Below are positions 16,330 through 27,013 of a stretch of 64,000 nt of DNA, one piece after another. Position numbers and translations under genes: made by a program. Source of the DNA: Nitrospirota bacterium (GTDB lineage: Bacteria > Nitrospirota > Nitrospiria > 2-01-FULL-66-17); assembly GCA_040757335.1 (NCBI GenBank), contig JBFLXB010000007.1, positions 1 to 64,000 on the forward strand, given 5' to 3'. Within the stretch, counting starts at the first letter, position 1, and the number at the start of each line of letters is the position of its first letter. The notes beneath the pieces are model-generated. The model saw only the letters and a list, made by a program, of their open reading frames with translations, did not search any database and was not told the origin of the DNA.

Positions 16330-16500
16330 GCCGTCTTATAACCAGTCGGGCTGCGTCAGGCGGTCCGCGGGACGGCTTCTGAGGGCGCCGGCATCCGTGA
16401 GATGCCCGTCCCAAGCCGCAACCGACATCGTGGCCGGCGCGAGGTCCCGCCTCCCTGAACAAGCGGACACTCCGTCGCCTCATCGGAAAGGAAGGGACGT

Positions 16501-17319
16501 GTGAATCGACGCAGGGCTGTTTTGGCACTCGGCTGCCTCGGTGCGTGGTTAGTGATCGCGCCCGCGCAAACCCAGGCTTCGCTTCTGGCTTCCGAGATCG
16601 TACAGAAGTCCGAGGATGTGCATCCCGGAAAGGATCAGCGCGCGAAGTTGACCTTTACGATCAAGGAGGCGGACGGCGGCGAACGGAAATCGGTGCTTCG
16701 CCGCTACTGGAAAAACTACCGCGGACAGAACGGACTGGACTTCAAGGTGCTCGTGTTCAACGAGTATCCCCCGGACGCAAAAGGCAGCTCGTTCATGTTG
16801 TGGTCATACGATCCCCGAAGCGGCAAACCCGCGGACCGGTGGTTGTATATCCCGATCCTCAATAAAGTCAACAAGCTGTTGCCCAATGCGGAGACCGCGG
16901 GGATCGCCAGCTCCGACCTGAACCCAAACGACATGGTGTCCCGTCCGGTCGACCGCGACGTCCACAAGCTGATCGGCGAAGAGGTGGTCGGGAACCGCTC
17001 CTACTACGTGATCGAAAGTACGCCCAAAAAACCAGACCCGTTGTACGCCTACAGTAAAGTCGTCAAATGGATCACCAAAGACGCCTTTTTGAAGGAACGT
17101 GTGGACTACTACGACCTTCACGGGAAGCTGCTCAAAACGCAGTACATCACCTGGAAACCCATCAAAGACGCCTGGGTGTGGGAGAAGGTCGTCATCAACA
17201 ACGCCCAGACCGGTTCCGAGACGTATCTGAGCATCAACGATATTAAAACGGACTCCGGGCTTCAGGATTCCTTTTTCAGCGAACGATCGATGAAACTGGG
17301 GCTCGATCACTTGCCATGA
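16501..17319 (+). CDS. Outer-membrane lipoprotein-sorting (LolA-like) periplasmic protein
   Basis: The 272-aa protein has a signal peptide (residues 1-27, ending QTQAS) and a beta-rich LolA-like domain of the outer-membrane lipoprotein-sorting family. Conserved blocks are FMLWSYDPRSGKPADRWLYI and later NDMVSRPVDRDVHKLIGEEV, where the family usually has a DFSYEDL-like motif. Such proteins bind lipid or lipoprotein acyl chains and often sit beside RND exporters. The GTG start at 16501 is preceded by GGAAGGGACGT. It overlaps the next gene by 4 bp, suggesting a coupled role with that sensor. Confidence 0.85.
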   Translation: MNRRRAVLALGCLGAWLVIAPAQTQASLLASEIVQKSEDVHPGKDQRAKLTFTIKEADGGERKSVLRRYWKNYRGQNGLDFKVLVFNEYPPDAKGSSFMLWSYDPRSGKPADRWLYIPILNKVNKLLPNAETAGIASSDLNPNDMVSRPVDRDVHKLIGEEVVGNRSYYVIESTPKKPDPLYAYSKVVKWITKDAFLKERVDYYDLHGKLLKTQYITWKPIKDAWVWEKVVINNAQTGSETYLSINDIKTDSGLQDSFFSERSMKLGLDHLP

Positions 17320-19145
17320 CCACCGGGGAAACCGGGCGACCCACTCGGTTTCGCCTGCGGCTATGGCGGCCGCGGCTCAAAACTCGCCTCGGATTGTTCA
17401 TGCTGACCGCGGGCCTGGTTTCAGGCGCCGTGGCGCTCGGCTTCATCTATTTCATCGGCACCGCGACGCTCAAGACCGCGATCGGGCGCAGTTTCGAGGA
17501 GCTTGCGTCATCGACCAGCGCCAACATCGACACCCTCTTCAGCCACCACATCGAGGAAGCCCGACTGCTGGCTTCGGCACAGGCCGTCCTGTCCTTGGTC
17601 GAGGAATCCAACGCCTTCTTCAGCAGTGACTCGCCGGAACAGGTCCGCGCCAGAATCCGCGACATCGACGATCGCTGGCGGCACGCCCAGGGCGTCGACG
17701 CGTTCCTCCTCGAAATTCAAGGCAATCGCGCCACCGCGTCGCTGAGGAGGTTCGTGTCCCAGGCACCCGACCCCAAATTGTACGTCGCCATCCTGGTCAC
17801 CAATACCTACGGAGCGCTGGTGGCAGCCGCAGGCCAGCCCGCTCGCTACGACTACAGCGAGGAGGCGTGGTGGACCAAGGCCTCCCAGAACGGAACCGGA
17901 CGCCTCTTCATCAGCGGTCCTGAAGGAATCACCGAAGCCGGAGACTCGGCCATCGTGATCGCCACCCCCATTCTCAAAAACGAACAGGCGATCGGCGTGT
18001 TGGCCGTGGTCACCCGCGCCGACACGCTGCTTCGTGGCGTGACCTCCGCCAAGATCGGAACAACCGACCACACGATGATCGTCACCAAACGCGGAGACGT
18101 GGTGTTCTGTCCGATGGCGCCTGCCAAGAGCCATACCCTGACCGCCGCACAAATCGCCGCGGTTACGCAGGACCGCGCAGGGTGGATCGCCACGCGCGAT
18201 GACGTCCACTACCCCGGACGCGAGGCCCTCAATGGTCACGCCCCAATCATGATCACGCAACGCCTGGACCTCGACAACTTCGGCGGTCAGCCGTGGTACG
18301 TGGTCACCAGCCAAAATCCCTCCGAGAGCTATGCCTCGATTTTCACCCTGCTGCGCTGGATTGCCGTCGCGGGATTGGTCGGCACCCTGATTTTTGCCCT
18401 CCTGGGACTCCTCGCCGCCCGTCGGATTGTCCGACCCATTCAGGTGTTGCAGGCAGGCGCCGACTTGATCGGTCAAGGAAATCTGAACCACCGCATCGAA
18501 ATCGCGACCGGAGACGAAATCGAGGACCTCGCCAACCAATTCAACAAGATGGCGCACAAACTCAAACTGTTTTACATCGGGCTCGAGGAGAACGTCAAAG
18601 AGAAGAGCTGGAAAATCGAACACCAAAATAGAGAGTTGTCGATCCTTTACGCGATCGCCGCTACGCTGAACCAAGCCCTGCCACTGCGGGAGCTGCTCGA
18701 CCTGACCTTGAATAAAATGCTTGACGTCATGGAGGCCGACGGCGGTATTATCTGGATGGCTCAGCCACCGCCTGGGTCATCCCCGATCACGGCGACCAAG
18801 CTGCCGACGCTGTCGCCGGGGCAGATGAGTAGCCTGATCGAGTTGATCCACCACATCAGTCTCCAGGTCCGGCAGACCGGGGAGCTGTGGGCGACCGAGA
18901 ACCTGGCGGTGGACGGCCGTCTGGAAGGGGTGCGATCGAGCGATCCCGGGTTCGTGTCGCTGGCGGGTATTCCCTTGATCGCCCGGGATCATGTACTGGG
19001 CATTTTGTTCCTGCTGTATCGCGATATACGGGCGCTGACGTCGCGGGAGGAAAAGCTGCTGGCGTCCGTTGGGAGCCAGATCGGGGTGACCATCGAACAC
19101 ACGGCGTTGGCTGCGCAGAGTCGGGAGGCCCCATCCTCCCCCTAA
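17316..19145 (+). CDS. Membrane sensor protein: Cache-HAMP-GAF without a transmitter domain
   Basis: The 609-aa protein has TM1 at about residues 25-47, a large periplasmic double-Cache-like sensor (about 50-340, with GTGRLFISGPEG and AIVIATPIL), TM2 at about 347-370 and a HAMP domain (RRIVRPIQVLQAGADLIGQG). A short coiled coil and a cytoplasmic GAF domain (about 440-600) follow. There is no kinase, methyl-accepting, GGDEF or PP2C domain, so it must signal through a partner. It is co-transcribed with the LolA-like gene, and the ECF sigma factor gene starts 54 bp downstream, making the sigma/anti-sigma pair a candidate output. Confidence 0.82.
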   Translation: MTTGETGRPTRFRLRLWRPRLKTRLGLFMLTAGLVSGAVALGFIYFIGTATLKTAIGRSFEELASSTSANIDTLFSHHIEEARLLASAQAVLSLVEESNAFFSSDSPEQVRARIRDIDDRWRHAQGVDAFLLEIQGNRATASLRRFVSQAPDPKLYVAILVTNTYGALVAAAGQPARYDYSEEAWWTKASQNGTGRLFISGPEGITEAGDSAIVIATPILKNEQAIGVLAVVTRADTLLRGVTSAKIGTTDHTMIVTKRGDVVFCPMAPAKSHTLTAAQIAAVTQDRAGWIATRDDVHYPGREALNGHAPIMITQRLDLDNFGGQPWYVVTSQNPSESYASIFTLLRWIAVAGLVGTLIFALLGLLAARRIVRPIQVLQAGADLIGQGNLNHRIEIATGDEIEDLANQFNKMAHKLKLFYIGLEENVKEKSWKIEHQNRELSILYAIAATLNQALPLRELLDLTLNKMLDVMEADGGIIWMAQPPPGSSPITATKLPTLSPGQMSSLIELIHHISLQVRQTGELWATENLAVDGRLEGVRSSDPGFVSLAGIPLIARDHVLGILFLLYRDIRALTSREEKLLASVGSQIGVTIEHTALAAQSREAPSSP

Positions 19146-19159
19146 ACGCTCGATCCGAC

Positions 19160-19175
19160 AGGAGAATATTCTCCT
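19160..19175. promoter_or_regulatory. 16-bp palindrome upstream of the ECF sigma gene
   Basis: A perfect inverted repeat AGGAGAATATTCTCCT lies 24 bp before the sigma-factor ATG, in the 54-bp gap after the sensor gene. It could be an operator; as RNA it could also form a hairpin hiding the GGAG. Confidence 0.5.
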
Positions 19176-19199
19176 AGTACGAATGGTCTAAATTGTACA

Positions 19200-19796
19200 A
19201 TGCTTGGCTTTAACGGACCAGAGCAGGCCAGGAAAACCGAGTTCGAAGAGCTAACGCTCCCGTATCTCGACTCGCTCTACGGGTTCGCCATGATCCTGAC
19301 GGCCAACAGCGACGATGCCCACGACCTTGTCCAGGACTCGTATCTGCGGGCGTTTCGCTTTTATCATCGCTACGAACACATCGCCAACTATAAGGCCTGG
19401 TTGTTCACCTTGACCAAAAACCTGTTCATCAACCGATATCACCAACGGGCCCGTGAGATCTCCTTGTCGGACATCGATATCGTTGACGATGAACCGTACG
19501 AATCACCCGCCCCGTTGTTGCTGTTTGCGTACGATCGTCACGAACGGGGCGTTTTCCGGCGCGACATCCAGCTGGCCCTCATCGCGTTGCCTGACAAATT
19601 GCGGCTCGCCGTGCTGCTCAAAGACGTCGAGGGCTTCGATTACAAAGAAATCGCGGAGATCATGGGGTGTCCACTGGGCACAGTGATGTCGCGACTGTCT
19701 CGAGGCCGCAACCTGCTCAAGAAGTCGCTACGGGATTACTGGCACCCCGGCGAAGGTCGGCAGGCCGACCGCCCCGCCCACAGGGACGCGTCCTGA
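19200..19796 (+). CDS. ECF-type RNA polymerase sigma factor
   Basis: The protein is 198 aa. Sigma region 2 (residues 15-80, with DDAHDLVQDSYLRAFRFYH and the NYKAWLFTLTKNLFINRYH helix) directs -10 recognition. Region 4 (residues 120-180, LRLAVLLKDVEGFDYKEIAE followed by GTVMSRLSRGRNLLKK) contacts -35. There is no sigma region 3. The stop overlaps the ATG of the anti-sigma gene, the standard ECF/anti-sigma arrangement. No clear Shine-Dalgarno precedes the ATG. Confidence 0.93.
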   Translation: MLGFNGPEQARKTEFEELTLPYLDSLYGFAMILTANSDDAHDLVQDSYLRAFRFYHRYEHIANYKAWLFTLTKNLFINRYHQRAREISLSDIDIVDDEPYESPAPLLLFAYDRHERGVFRRDIQLALIALPDKLRLAVLLKDVEGFDYKEIAEIMGCPLGTVMSRLSRGRNLLKKSLRDYWHPGEGRQADRPAHRDAS

Positions 19797-20626
19797 TGTA
19801 CGACTGCTCCACCATCATGAAGTTGGTGCACGCCTACCTCGACGGTCAATTGGACGTCAAAGAATCGCTTCGCGTCGAATCGCATCTCCAAGAGTGCCAG
19901 GACTGCCGAGAGAACTTTCTCGCCGAGAAAGAATTCCAGAGCCTAGTGCATCGCAGCGTGACCGTCGCCCCGGCGCCTGAATTCACTTCCCGGTGCCTGC
20001 AGGCGGCATTGGACCGAGAAGTCAGACATCGCGTTCGAGCGCAGCGTTTTCGTCGTCTGCCGTGGATGGCAGCCGCGATCGCGCTGACCGCTGCCGTGGC
20101 CGTATTCGTGGCAATGAGCGAGTCGAAAGCCCGCGTGCCCCGCCTGGTCACACTCGCGGTCGATGCGCACGCCACCTATCTGCGCGACCCGGCCGCGCTG
20201 GACGTCACGAGTACGGATGGCACGGTGGTGTCCTCATGGCTGTCAAACCAACTACCCTTTGAAGTGGCTATACCCAGCAGAGGACTGCCCGGGTTTGAAT
20301 TGGTCGGCGGGAAAGTCATCGCCGATTCCCAGACGCCAGCCGCGTACCTCGCCTACGGAACAGGCGGGGAGACCGTCTCGCTTCTCATGATGCCTCCCCA
20401 GGAAACTCGTCTGACCGGGCGGGAGGTCATCAGCTTCCGCAATATCCTGTTTCACCCCGCCGACGTGTCCGGCTACCACACCTTAGAGTGGTCCGACAAC
20501 CGGTACACCTACGTCCTCGTATCCTCGAGTCGCAGGGCCGTGGATCAGGCGTGCCTTCTCTGCCACCAGTCAAGCGCCGGTCGCGAACTCGTCTCAGGCT
20601 TCGCGAACGGCCTTAACGGAATCTGA
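19796..20626 (+). CDS. Membrane anti-sigma factor with a periplasmic CxxCH motif
   Basis: The protein is 276 aa. The N-terminal zinc-binding anti-sigma domain (residues 1-45) has the H-x3-C-x2-C signature in HLQECQDC, which should hold the ECF factor at the membrane. A single TM segment lies at about residues 90-106 (WMAAAIALTAAVAVFVAM). A roughly 165-residue periplasmic domain follows. Near its end is CLLCH, the exact CxxCH attachment signature for heme c, which is not usual in this family. If haem is attached, the protein could be a redox or haem sensor that frees the sigma factor. That sensing role is inference. Confidence 0.85.
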   Translation: MYDCSTIMKLVHAYLDGQLDVKESLRVESHLQECQDCRENFLAEKEFQSLVHRSVTVAPAPEFTSRCLQAALDREVRHRVRAQRFRRLPWMAAAIALTAAVAVFVAMSESKARVPRLVTLAVDAHATYLRDPAALDVTSTDGTVVSSWLSNQLPFEVAIPSRGLPGFELVGGKVIADSQTPAAYLAYGTGGETVSLLMMPPQETRLTGREVISFRNILFHPADVSGYHTLEWSDNRYTYVLVSSSRRAVDQACLLCHQSSAGRELVSGFANGLNGI

Positions 20627-20758
20627 TCACCACCAGCGATTCGTTTTCTGCCTAACTGATCTTCCTCGACCCATCGCAGAACTCTCCCTGTCGCGGGGAC
20701 CGAGGTCGGTTGCTGGAGCTTGTGCGGATCAGGATGCACGCACGGGCGTGCGGCGATG

Positions 20759-22027
<1,269 letters not shown>

Positions 22028-22063
22028 CCTCTCACGCGGCGCCCGCCTTCAGTAACGGTCCGC

Positions 22064-22660
22064 TTAGGTTTTCGCCCCGACTGGAACCCGCTCGAGGACG
22101 CCGTCGATGAGGCCGTATGCCTTGGCTTCTTCACCCGACAGGAAGTAGTCCCGCTCCGTGTCCAACTGGATCCGCTCCAATGACTGACCGGTGTGTTTGG
22201 CCAGAATTTGATTGAGCCGCTCGCGCGTCCGGAGGATCTCTTTGGCGTGAATACCGATGTCCGTGGCCTGCCCTTGGAACCCGCCGAGCGGCTGGTGGAT
22301 CATGATCCGCGCATTCGGCAAGGCGAAGCGTTTCCCGTGAGCCCCGGCCGCGAGCAGCAAGGCCCCCATGCTCGAGGCTTGGCCGATGCAGATAGTGGAC
22401 ACGTCGGACTTAATGTACTGCATCGTGTCGTAGATGGCGAGGCCCGCCGTCACCAACCCGCCGGGGCTGTTCACGTACATGCTGATGTCCTTCGCCGGGT
22501 CTTCCGCTTCAAGGAAGAGCAACTGCGCGATGATCAGGTTCGCGGACACGTCGTCGATCGGCGCGCCGACAATAATGATCCGATCCTTCAGGAGGCGTGA
22601 GTAGATATCGTACGCTCGCTCGCCTCGGTTCGTCTGCTCAATCACCATCGGTACCAGCAT
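22064..22660 (-). CDS. clpP: ATP-dependent Clp protease proteolytic subunit ClpP
   Basis: The 198-aa serine peptidase forms the 14-mer barrel. Catalytic Ser is in [11 protein letters not shown], His in MIHQPLGG and Asp in DTERDYFLS. The N-terminus [20 protein letters not shown] is canonical. It sits 36 bp before clpX and 44 bp after tig; the three genes form a protein quality-control operon. Confidence 0.98.
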   Translation of the reverse strand: MLVPMVIEQTNRGERAYDIYSRLLKDRIIIVGAPIDDVSANLIIAQLLFLEAEDPAKDISMYVNSPGGLVTAGLAIYDTMQYIKSDVSTICIGQASSMGALLLAAGAHGKRFALPNARIMIHQPLGGFQGQATDIGIHAKEILRTRERLNQILAKHTGQSLERIQLDTERDYFLSGEEAKAYGLIDGVLERVPVGAKT

Positions 22661-22704
22661 GCTGCGCTCCTTACGAACTCAAAAGGGAAATCCCTCTCCC
22701 GTGA

Positions 22705-24018
22705 CTACCTAGGCTCCTGACCGCCGGTGGAGCCGTCTTCTTCCCTGACCTCCGCGTGCTCGATCAACCAATCGAGGGCCTTCTCTCGTCGCAACGTGGC
22801 GCGAAGCCCGACGAACTCCCCGCTGTCGCCGGCCAAGATGCGACGCATCTCCCGGACGTCGGAGCGAGTTTCGGCTGCCAGACGCTGTACCTCGTGTTCA
22901 ATTTCGTCCGATCCCACATCGAGCGCTTCCCGCTCGGCGATGGCTTCCAGCAGGAGGTCGCCCTTGACGCGTTCTTCCGCAGCGACCGCCGCCTGGCGCG
23001 TTAACGTTTCCGGGTCCACCCCGGGAACCGGTCGGGCTTGCGCGGCGGCTTCGAAGTGACGCTCCATCCGGTCACGGATCAACGCCGCCTCCCGTTGGAC
23101 CAGGCTGGGCGGCAAGTCCACCTGATGTCGATCCACCAGGGCCTTGAGGAGGGCTCGGCGTTCCTCGGCGCGTTGGTCGGCTTCTTTCCGCCGGGTGATC
23201 TCGGAGCGCACCCGATCGCGCAGCACCGCCAGCGATTCCACTCCAACGTCCTTGGCCAATTCGTCATCCAACGCAGGCAACACCTGTCGCTTCACGTCCA
23301 CCACGGTCACTCGAAACAGCACCCGCTGACCGGCCAGCTGCGGGTTATGGTGATCGGCAGGATACGTCACCTCGGCATCGAAGTGGTCCCCCCGGCGGCG
23401 ACCGCTGAGCGCGGTTTCGATTTCCGGTACCACGGATTTCGCCCCGACGTGAACCACGTAGGCTTTAGCCCCGGCGTCAGGCAACGGTTTGCCGTCAACG
23501 GAGCCCTCAAAGTCGACGATCGCGAAATCACCCTCCGCGACGGTGTGACCCTCGTCGGTGCTCACCAACTCCGCTTGGCGTAAGCGGAGATTCTCGATCG
23601 CCGCGTCCACCTCGGGCACATCGACCACGACGCGACGCCGCTGGAGCGGCAGACCTCGATAGGGCTGCAACGCGATCGCCGGTCGCACTTCGACCACCGC
23701 TCGAAACGACAGGGGGGCGTCTCTGGACACCGAGAGCTGGTCAATCGTGGGGAGCTGGACCGGCACCAAACCGGCTTGCTTGATCGCTTGGTCGTAGAAC
23801 CGCGGGACCAACCGGTTGACCACGTCGTCGGTCACCTCGCGGTGAAAACGTTTTTCGAGAACCGCCAGGGGCACCTTGCCCGGTCGAAAGCCCGCGACCT
23901 TGACCCGACGCCCCAACTCCGCGTAAGCCGACGCGAACTCGTCCCCCACCACTGATGGTTCAACTTCGACGGAAAGCGCGCGTTTGACTGGGGAGAGGTG
24001 TTCTACCGAAACCTTCAT
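22705..24018 (-). CDS. tig: Trigger factor
   Basis: The 437-aa ribosome-bound chaperone and prolyl isomerase has an N-terminal ribosome-binding domain with the FRPGKVPLAVLEKRF signature (around residue 43). An FKBP-type PPIase domain follows at about 155-240 (EGDFAIVDFEGSVDGKPLPD), then a helical C-terminal arm with many charged residues. It is first in the tig-clpP-clpX operon. A tRNA gene cluster begins 70 bp upstream. Confidence 0.96.
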   Translation of the reverse strand: MKVSVEHLSPVKRALSVEVEPSVVGDEFASAYAELGRRVKVAGFRPGKVPLAVLEKRFHREVTDDVVNRLVPRFYDQAIKQAGLVPVQLPTIDQLSVSRDAPLSFRAVVEVRPAIALQPYRGLPLQRRRVVVDVPEVDAAIENLRLRQAELVSTDEGHTVAEGDFAIVDFEGSVDGKPLPDAGAKAYVVHVGAKSVVPEIETALSGRRRGDHFDAEVTYPADHHNPQLAGQRVLFRVTVVDVKRQVLPALDDELAKDVGVESLAVLRDRVRSEITRRKEADQRAEERRALLKALVDRHQVDLPPSLVQREAALIRDRMERHFEAAAQARPVPGVDPETLTRQAAVAAEERVKGDLLLEAIAEREALDVGSDEIEHEVQRLAAETRSDVREMRRILAGDSGEFVGLRATLRREKALDWLIEHAEVREEDGSTGGQEPR

Positions 24019-24089
24019 ATCCGGTCAGAGCGATGGCACCGCAGGGTGACTACTGGTCCAAACGGACACGATCACACGCGAGCGGATCG

Positions 24090-24175
24090 TGGTGCGAGAG
24101 GGGGGACTTGAACCCCCACGGGGGTGACCCACCAGATCCTAAGTCTGGCGCGTCTGCCAGTTCCGCCACTCTCGC
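24090..24175 (-). tRNA. tRNA-Leu (UAG)
   Basis: The cloverleaf has acceptor GCGAGAG/CTCTCGC, a long variable arm and anticodon loop ACTTAGG with anticodon TAG. The T-arm is GGGGGTTCAAGTCCCCC. CCA is encoded. Confidence 0.95.
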
Positions 24176-24297
24176 ATGCATCGAGTACTACAATTCCCTT
24201 CCGTCGGTCCACGTCAATCCACCAGCCGCGGCGCCCATACATCTCTACAAGTCGTGTTACTGAGTCCTGCGGCATCAGGCGTCGCTAAGAGGCGGGT

Positions 24298-24373
<76 letters not shown>

Positions 24374-24387
24374 ACGAAACTGGACAA

Positions 24388-24463
24388 TGGCGCGCCTGGA
24401 GGGAATTGAACCCCCGACACATGGCTCCGGAGGCCATTGCTCTATCCGCTGAGCTACAGGCGC
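24388..24463 (-). tRNA. tRNA-Arg (CCG)
   Basis: A full cloverleaf with acceptor GCGCCTG/CAGGCGC, anticodon loop CTCCGGA (anticodon CCG) and an encoded CCA. It is the first of three clustered tRNA genes on this strand. Confidence 0.95.
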
Positions 24464-24651
24464 AGGACCCAGCACCGCGCGGGCGGCTGCGGGCTTTCGC
24501 GCCAACCGGCACCCCGCTCCACCATACGCCCTTGAAAAGCGCGCGTATTCTACCGGAGCCCTCGGCGGTTTGTCAAAATCATCGATCGTCGGCCACCAAG
24601 TCAGCAGCATCGTCTCCTGAGCCGCACACGGCAGCCTGTGGTCTCGCGTGT

Positions 24652-27006
24652 TCAGATTCCGCGGTCGATCTGCCGGAATCGAGAGACGTTGGTGGTGGGT
24701 CCCGAGACCGCAGTGGGCTCAGTATCCCGCACGAAAATCTCGATCTTCGCCGACTGGCCCGGCGCGGCCAGCCCGCCGGTTTCGGGGTCCACCTTCGCGA
24801 ACACGATGCCGTCCGGAATCGGGAACGCTTGAACCGGAAGCTGGGTGAACGCTTCCTTCATGAAGGTGATCCAGATCGGCAGGGCCACGGAGGCGCCGGC
24901 TTCACGGTCCCCCAGCGAACGGCGGTCGTCGAACCCGACCCACACACCGACCGCCAGGTTCGGCGCGTACCCGACAAACCACGCATCACCAAACTCGTTC
25001 GTCGTCCCGGTCTTACCGGCCACCGGCCGACCCAGCACGCGAGCGCGAATTCCGGTTCCGGACTGGACCACGTCTTCAAGCATGTTGGTGACGATATAGG
25101 CCGTCTCGCGGGACACCACCGCGGCCGGGGCCGGCTCGTAGTAGGCCAGCACCGTGCCCCCGTGATCGGTGACGGATCGCAACCCGACCGGCTCCACACG
25201 GTGCCCTTCCGCGGCAAACACGCCCAGCGCGGACGTCAGCTCCAACAATCCGACGCTCGAAGAACCCAACGCCAGCGACAGGTCCTTCGTCAACGGGCTC
25301 GTGATGCCGAGACGGCGCGCGAAGTCGACCGTCGACTGGATGCCCACTTGTTCCAGCAGCTTGACTGTCGCCACGTTCCGAGAGTGAATGAGTGCATCAC
25401 GCATCGAGATCGGCCCGTAAAAGCGATCTTCATAATTGGTGGGCTTCCAGACGCGCTGGAGGACGGGATCATCGTACATCACCGGCGAATCCACCAGGAT
25501 CGATGACGGCGTCCACCCTTTGTCGATCGCGGCGGCATAGATGAACGGCTTAAATGCCGAGCCGGGTTGTCGACGAGCCGACACCGCGCGGTTGAACTCG
25601 CTCCGCTTGAAGTCGTAGCCGCCCACCATGGCACGAATGGCCCCGGTTCTGGGGTCGACCGCAATCAGCGCCCCCTCTACCAGCGGCTCCTGTTCCAGGG
25701 CGAGCGAAAACGCGCCGTTGGATTCCCGTCGTTTGACGCGAACCAAGATGCGGTCTCCCGCCGCGAGAATCTTGTTCAAGGGCGCCTGTGGGCGCAGCTC
25801 GGCCGTGACAAAATCCGGCGGCCGTAAGCGTTTGCGCGCCCATGCGCCGTCCTCGATCGCCAACACGCCCGACCCGCCCGTCGCCAGGTCGACAACAGCC
25901 TGCTGCGGCCCCACCTTCGCGACCACTCCCTCCACGATGTCGCCCGGCTTGGGCGGCGGCGCGGTCAGGCGTCCGCCGGAGGAACCCGTCTCGGCCTCCG
26001 GCGTCTCCCCGCTGCGCCCCAAGGGCCCTCGGTAACCTTGGCGTTTGTCGATGGCCCGGAGTCCGTCCCGAAGCGCGTCCACCGCGGCCTTCTGCATATC
26101 GACGTTGAGCGTGGTGTAGACGTTGAGGCCCCCCTTGTAGACCATCTCCTCACCGTACGTCGCGGTCAGTTGTTGGCGAAGGTACTCCAGAAAGTACGGG
26201 GCGATGGCTTCCTGCGGTTGGTATTTGGCAAAGTACAGGTCCTGCTCGTACACGTCGCGAAATTCCTGGTCGGTCAGGAACCCTTCGTCGAGCATTCGCT
26301 TGAGCACGACGCCTTGGCGCTGTTTCGCGCGGTCGGGACTGAAGTACGGGGAATAGTTGTTGGGGGCTTTGGGCAACCCCGCGACAAACGCCATTTCAGC
26401 CAGCGTCAACTCGCCGACGTCTTTTGCGAAGTAGGTGCGGGAAGCGGCCTGGACGCCATAGGCTCCGTGGCCGAAATAAATCTGGTTGAGATACATCTCC
26501 AGGATTTCGTCTTTCGACAGCAGTCGCTCGATCTTGAGCGCCAGGAGGATCTCTTTGGCCTTGCGACTCAGAGTTTTCTCTTGGGTAAGGAACAATGACC
26601 GTGCCAGTTGCTGCGTAATCGTACTTGCGCCTTCGCGCAACTGCATCGAGACCAGGTCCACCACCACGGCCTTGATGATCCGGATCATGTCCAGGCCCTC
26701 GTGCTGATAGAACCGTGAGTCTTCCACCGCGATCACGGCGTTGATCAGCCCCTTGGGGATTCTGGCCAGTGGGGTGAGCACTCGCTTTTCGACAAAGAAC
26801 TGCCCAATCTGGCGGTTGTCGTCCGCATACACCCGCGTGACGAGACTGGGCTGGTAGGATCGCAGCGCGCCGATGTCGGGGAGGTTGCGCGAGAGCGCCC
26901 AGACTGCTGCACCCCCCGCCACGGCTGCCACCAGGATCAGGACACCCGCGGCCATCACCCACGGTGCGAGGCCCCTCCACGTTCGCCGCAATCGATCGAT
27001 GTTCAC
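24652..27006 (-). CDS. mrcA: Class A penicillin-binding protein 1A
   Basis: The bifunctional peptidoglycan synthase is 784 aa. A TM anchor at about residues 15-38 precedes the GT51 glycosyltransferase domain, with the catalytic Glu in AVEDSRFYQHEG and EGASTITQQLARSLF. An OB-like insert follows, then the transpeptidase domain with SAFK (catalytic Ser), SRN and KTGTT motifs. GTG 27006, five bases after the comM stop, is preferred; the frame is open upstream but lies inside comM. It is probably co-transcribed with comM. Confidence 0.95.
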   Translation of the reverse strand: MNIDRLRRTWRGLAPWVMAAGVLILVAAVAGGAAVWALSRNLPDIGALRSYQPSLVTRVYADDNRQIGQFFVEKRVLTPLARIPKGLINAVIAVEDSRFYQHEGLDMIRIIKAVVVDLVSMQLREGASTITQQLARSLFLTQEKTLSRKAKEILLALKIERLLSKDEILEMYLNQIYFGHGAYGVQAASRTYFAKDVGELTLAEMAFVAGLPKAPNNYSPYFSPDRAKQRQGVVLKRMLDEGFLTDQEFRDVYEQDLYFAKYQPQEAIAPYFLEYLRQQLTATYGEEMVYKGGLNVYTTLNVDMQKAAVDALRDGLRAIDKRQGYRGPLGRSGETPEAETGSSGGRLTAPPPKPGDIVEGVVAKVGPQQAVVDLATGGSGVLAIEDGAWARKRLRPPDFVTAELRPQAPLNKILAAGDRILVRVKRRESNGAFSLALEQEPLVEGALIAVDPRTGAIRAMVGGYDFKRSEFNRAVSARRQPGSAFKPFIYAAAIDKGWTPSSILVDSPVMYDDPVLQRVWKPTNYEDRFYGPISMRDALIHSRNVATVKLLEQVGIQSTVDFARRLGITSPLTKDLSLALGSSSVGLLELTSALGVFAAEGHRVEPVGLRSVTDHGGTVLAYYEPAPAAVVSRETAYIVTNMLEDVVQSGTGIRARVLGRPVAGKTGTTNEFGDAWFVGYAPNLAVGVWVGFDDRRSLGDREAGASVALPIWITFMKEAFTQLPVQAFPIPDGIVFAKVDPETGGLAAPGQSAKIEIFVRDTEPTAVSGPTTNVSRFRQIDRGI

Positions 27007-27013
27007 GTCCGAC

